NCBI GenBank assembly: GCA_039933515.1
Contig: JBDTNY010000097.1
Span: 1-13,983, forward strand
Reading direction: 5' to 3'
DNA: 13,983 nt
From: JAOUEA01 sp039933515
GTDB taxonomy: Bacteria > Actinomycetota > UBA4738 > HRBIN12
Part shown: piece after piece, positions 11,599 through 13,983 of the stretch
Position numbering within the stretch: the first letter of the stretch is position 1
Layout of the letters: each line of letters starts with the position of its first letter
The notes under the pieces: generated by a model
The model's database searches: none
What the model saw: the letters and a program-made list of their open reading frames with translations, nothing else
What the model was told of the DNA's origin: nothing
Made by a program: the position numbers and the translations under genes

Positions 11599-13890
11599 TT
11601 GATCTACGTCGTGCTCGCGGTGCTCCTCGCCGTGGCCGGGGTGATCGCGGTCGACGAGGTGCTCTCGCGCCGGCGGGTTGCCTCCCGGTCGATCGGACTC
11701 GACCGCCTCCTGCGCGAGCGGATCGCGACCCTCGTTCGCGAGGGCACGAACCCGTGGGCGACGATAGGCGCGGCGGTCCAGGCCCAGGAGGGCGAGGGGT
11801 CGGATCCGGACCTCTACGAAATGCTGGACGTGCGCACCGACCCCAACCAGTTCCGCCCGTTGCTCGCCGAGGGTGTCGAGCAGAAGGTCTTCGAGCTTCG
11901 ATGGGGGAATGACTACGCGATGGTGGCCAACCCCACGCGGTCGCAGCACTACAAGCTGGAGGTCTGGGAGGCCGACCTTCTCCCCTTGATGGACGGCGCA
12001 CGCACGTCGGCCGATCTGGTGGCCGAGCGCCTGAGCGAGGAAGGGAACCTCGAGACCACGGGGGTCACCTCGCTCGTCGCCGCGTTGCACACGGGCGGGT
12101 TCCTCGACCCCCCGCCGATCGACGTGCCCGAGGCCGTCGCGGCCCACCTCGATCCGGCAACCCCCGCCCGACGCAAGATCCGGACCTTCGCGAAGACGCT
12201 CTCGATCGACTGGTCGGGGGCGAACCGGCTCGTGACGTGGTGCTATCGCTGGCTGCTGCGGCCGTTCTTCCATCCCATCGGCGCGATCGTGGGCGGTCTC
12301 ATCGCGGCGGCGGGGTTCGCGGCGTTCATCGCCGCCCAGGGCTCGGGCGACTTCTCCCTGGGCGGCAACGCGGCTCCTTCGGAGACGGTGATCCTCTTGC
12401 TCCTCAGCTTCGTGCTGACCTTCGCCCACGAGCTGGCCCATGCGAGCGTGATGACGCACTTCGGCCGCAGGGTGAAGAGCGCCGGCTTCATGATCTACTT
12501 CGGATCGCCGGCGTTCTTCGTCGAGGCGTCCGACAGCCTGATGATGGAGCGCGGTCAACGGATATTGCAGTCGGCCGCTGGGCCGTTCGCCGAGCTCGTC
12601 CTCGCCGGCATCGCGTCGCTCATCCTCATCGCGTTCCCCGACTCGGGGGTCGCCGACGTGCTCTTCAAGTTCGCGGTGCTGAACTACTTCGTGATCTTCT
12701 TGAACCTGATCCCGCTCCTCGAGCTCGACGGGTACTGGATCCTGTCCGACCTGATCCAGATGCCGGACCTCCGGCCCCGGTCCCTGCAGTTCATCCAGAA
12801 GGACCTATGGCACAAGCTGCGGGTGCGCGAGCACTTCACGCCGCAGGAGATCGGGCTCGGGCTGTACGGCTTCGTCGGCATCCTGTTCACCGTCTTCTCG
12901 TTCTACGGGGCGTACTTCTTCTGGGAGGAGATCTTCGGTGGCCTGATCGCCAGCCTGTGGAACGGCGGGGTCGGGCCGAGGATGCTGCTGCTGGTCTTGG
13001 CCTTGTTCCTGGGCGGGCCGGCGATCCGCGGGCTGATCAAGATGGTGCGCACTATGGTGGGGCGCGGGAAGGCGATCTGGGCCAAGATCAAGTTCCGGCT
13101 CGAGACCTCGTGGAGGATCGAAGCGGCGGAGCTCATCGACGCGCTCCCCGTCTTCGACGACCTGCCTGGCGAGGTCTTGAGCGATCTCGCAGGGCGGGTG
13201 GGGCTCCGCACGGTTCGGCCAGGTCAGGCAGCGTTCCGGCAGGGAGACCGAGCCGACGCGTTCTACGTCGTTCGCAAGGGCGCGATCCAGCTCGAGGACG
13301 AGCACCCCGAGACGGGCGATACCCGCGTGCTTCAGACCCTCGGGCGTGGCGAAGCCTTCGGTGAGATGGCGCTCCTCACCACGCGCCCGCGGCAGGCGAC
13401 AGCGCGCGCGGTGGGCGAGGTCGAGCTGTTCCAGGTCGACCGCGGCACCTTCGACCGACTCCTCGCCGACTCGATCCACGCCCCCACGTTCGCGCCCACG
13501 ATGCAGTCGCTCGCCGAACTCCGCGAGCTCCCCGTCTTCCGGTACCTGCGGAGCGAGTCGCTCTCCTACCTCCTCGACCACGGCGACTGGGTCGAGTGGG
13601 CGCCCGGCGACGAGCCGATCGTGCAGGGCGAGCCGGGCGACGCCTTCTACGCGATCGCGAGCGGTCAGGCCGACGTGATCCGCGACGGCGAGGTGATCGC
13701 GGCGGTGGGGTCCGGTGCCTACGTCGGCGAAGCCGCGCTGCTCACCGACGCGCCGCGCAACGCGACCGTGCGGGCGCGAACCCCCGTGCGCGCGTACCGC
13801 CTGGATCGCGAGGGCTTCGAGCAGGTCGTGGCCGAAGGACTGCGCGACTCCGGGGCGACCTACGTCGCCGAGCGCACCGAGACCCACTGA
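11599..13890 (+). CDS. Membrane protein: PqqD-like domain + M50 site-2-type protease + two cyclic-nucleotide-binding domains
   Basis: 763 residues from TTG 11599. In order: membrane helix (about 2-19); soluble region; PqqD-like winged-helix domain (about 96-175, with FELRWGNDYAMVANP and LLPLMDGARTSADLVAERL); a multi-helix membrane region (about 223-478, six probable segments) with the zinc protease motif HELAH (277-281) and its third ligand D377 in NLIPLLELDGYW (369-380); an amphipathic linker; and two cNMP-binding domains (about 515-625 and 641-755). Both phosphate-binding cassettes keep their key residues: FGEMALL with E589 and R598, and VGEAALL with E711 and R720. The core resembles proteins labelled peptide zinc metalloprotease; some of these serve modified-peptide pathways. 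It probably cuts a membrane substrate under cyclic-nucleotide control, but the substrate is unknown and no peptide precursor is visible here. A Cys-rich gene follows 13 bases later. Confidence 0.88.
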   Translation: MIYVVLAVLLAVAGVIAVDEVLSRRRVASRSIGLDRLLRERIATLVREGTNPWATIGAAVQAQEGEGSDPDLYEMLDVRTDPNQFRPLLAEGVEQKVFELRWGNDYAMVANPTRSQHYKLEVWEADLLPLMDGARTSADLVAERLSEEGNLETTGVTSLVAALHTGGFLDPPPIDVPEAVAAHLDPATPARRKIRTFAKTLSIDWSGANRLVTWCYRWLLRPFFHPIGAIVGGLIAAAGFAAFIAAQGSGDFSLGGNAAPSETVILLLLSFVLTFAHELAHASVMTHFGRRVKSAGFMIYFGSPAFFVEASDSLMMERGQRILQSAAGPFAELVLAGIASLILIAFPDSGVADVLFKFAVLNYFVIFLNLIPLLELDGYWILSDLIQMPDLRPRSLQFIQKDLWHKLRVREHFTPQEIGLGLYGFVGILFTVFSFYGAYFFWEEIFGGLIASLWNGGVGPRMLLLVLALFLGGPAIRGLIKMVRTMVGRGKAIWAKIKFRLETSWRIEAAELIDALPVFDDLPGEVLSDLAGRVGLRTVRPGQAAFRQGDRADAFYVVRKGAIQLEDEHPETGDTRVLQTLGRGEAFGEMALLTTRPRQATARAVGEVELFQVDRGTFDRLLADSIHAPTFAPTMQSLAELRELPVFRYLRSESLSYLLDHGDWVEWAPGDEPIVQGEPGDAFYAIASGQADVIRDGEVIAAVGSGAYVGEAALLTDAPRNATVRARTPVRAYRLDREGFEQVVAEGLRDSGATYVAERTETH

Positions 13891-13903
13891 AGAAGGGAGC
13901 ACC

Positions 13904-13983
13904 ATGGATTGCTGGACCTGCCGACGCACCGCCGTCGGGGCCTGCCGCTTCTGCGGGCGGGGGACGTGCGAGGACCATGCCGA
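13904..13983 (+). CDS. Small Cys-rich zinc-finger-like protein (3' end beyond window)
   Basis: Only the first 26 residues are visible. They carry C3-x2-C6, C14-x2-C17, C22 and H25, an arrangement expected for a zinc-binding treble-clef or B-box-like fold. The start is ATG at 13904 with AAGGGAG four bases upstream, 13 bases after the stop of the protease gene, so the two are almost certainly co-transcribed. The rest, including any further domain, lies outside the window. I do not recognise the family with confidence. Its job may be linked to the cNMP-gated protease, as partner or substrate; that is inference from position only. Confidence 0.7.
   Translation, partial: MDCWTCRRTAVGACRFCGRGTCEDHA

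Overview
The window is one block of high-GC DNA from an actinobacterium. The evidence is the gene order trmD-rplS-lepB-rnhB-DUF2469-yraN ... comM-dprA-xerC-whiG-M23, the DUF2469 gene (a family I know from Actinomycetota) and the WhiG-type sigma factor. Many starts are GTG or TTG, and several genes look leaderless, which also fits. I cannot assign a genus; some unusual features suggest a lineage away from the well-studied Streptomyces and Mycobacterium. No tRNA, rRNA, CRISPR array or insertion sequence was seen, and no gene-free stretch is longer than about 130 bases.

Layout from left to right. Bases 1-1904 (minus strand) hold a secreted or membrane-anchored M23 peptidase-like protein, followed by an overlapping, membrane-anchored PQQ-type beta-propeller protein that runs off the left edge. 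Bases 1999-6496 (minus) hold comM, dprA, xerC and whiG, tightly packed: DNA uptake and processing, chromosome dimer resolution, and a developmental or motility sigma factor. Bases 6616-8151 (plus) hold a group II PLP-dependent decarboxylase that splits the otherwise collinear block and overlaps the end of yraN. Bases 8116-11470 (minus) hold trmD, rplS, lepB, rnhB, a DUF2469 gene and yraN: tRNA modification, ribosomal protein L19, signal peptide removal, RNase HII and an endonuclease-fold protein. Bases 11599-13890 (plus, divergent from trmD) encode a 763-residue membrane protein that joins a PqqD-like domain, an M50 site-2-protease core and two cyclic-nucleotide-binding domains. A small Cys-rich zinc-finger-like gene follows and is cut by the right edge.

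The strongest regulatory signal is a pair of nearly identical promoters ahead of comM and the M23 gene. Each has the perfect inverted repeat GTGAC-N4-GTCAC (CRP/FNR-like, GTGA-N6-TCAC), exactly 22 bases, then TAGCGT, then the start codon 6-8 bases later. This puts the palindrome near -41.5, the class II activator position, and suggests control of the competence-type operon and the cell-wall gene by one CRP-family regulator. A second shared element, TAGCCT-N7-start, precedes trmD, yraN and the decarboxylase and looks like a leaderless promoter. The most unusual protein is the cyclic-nucleotide-gated site-2 protease candidate.
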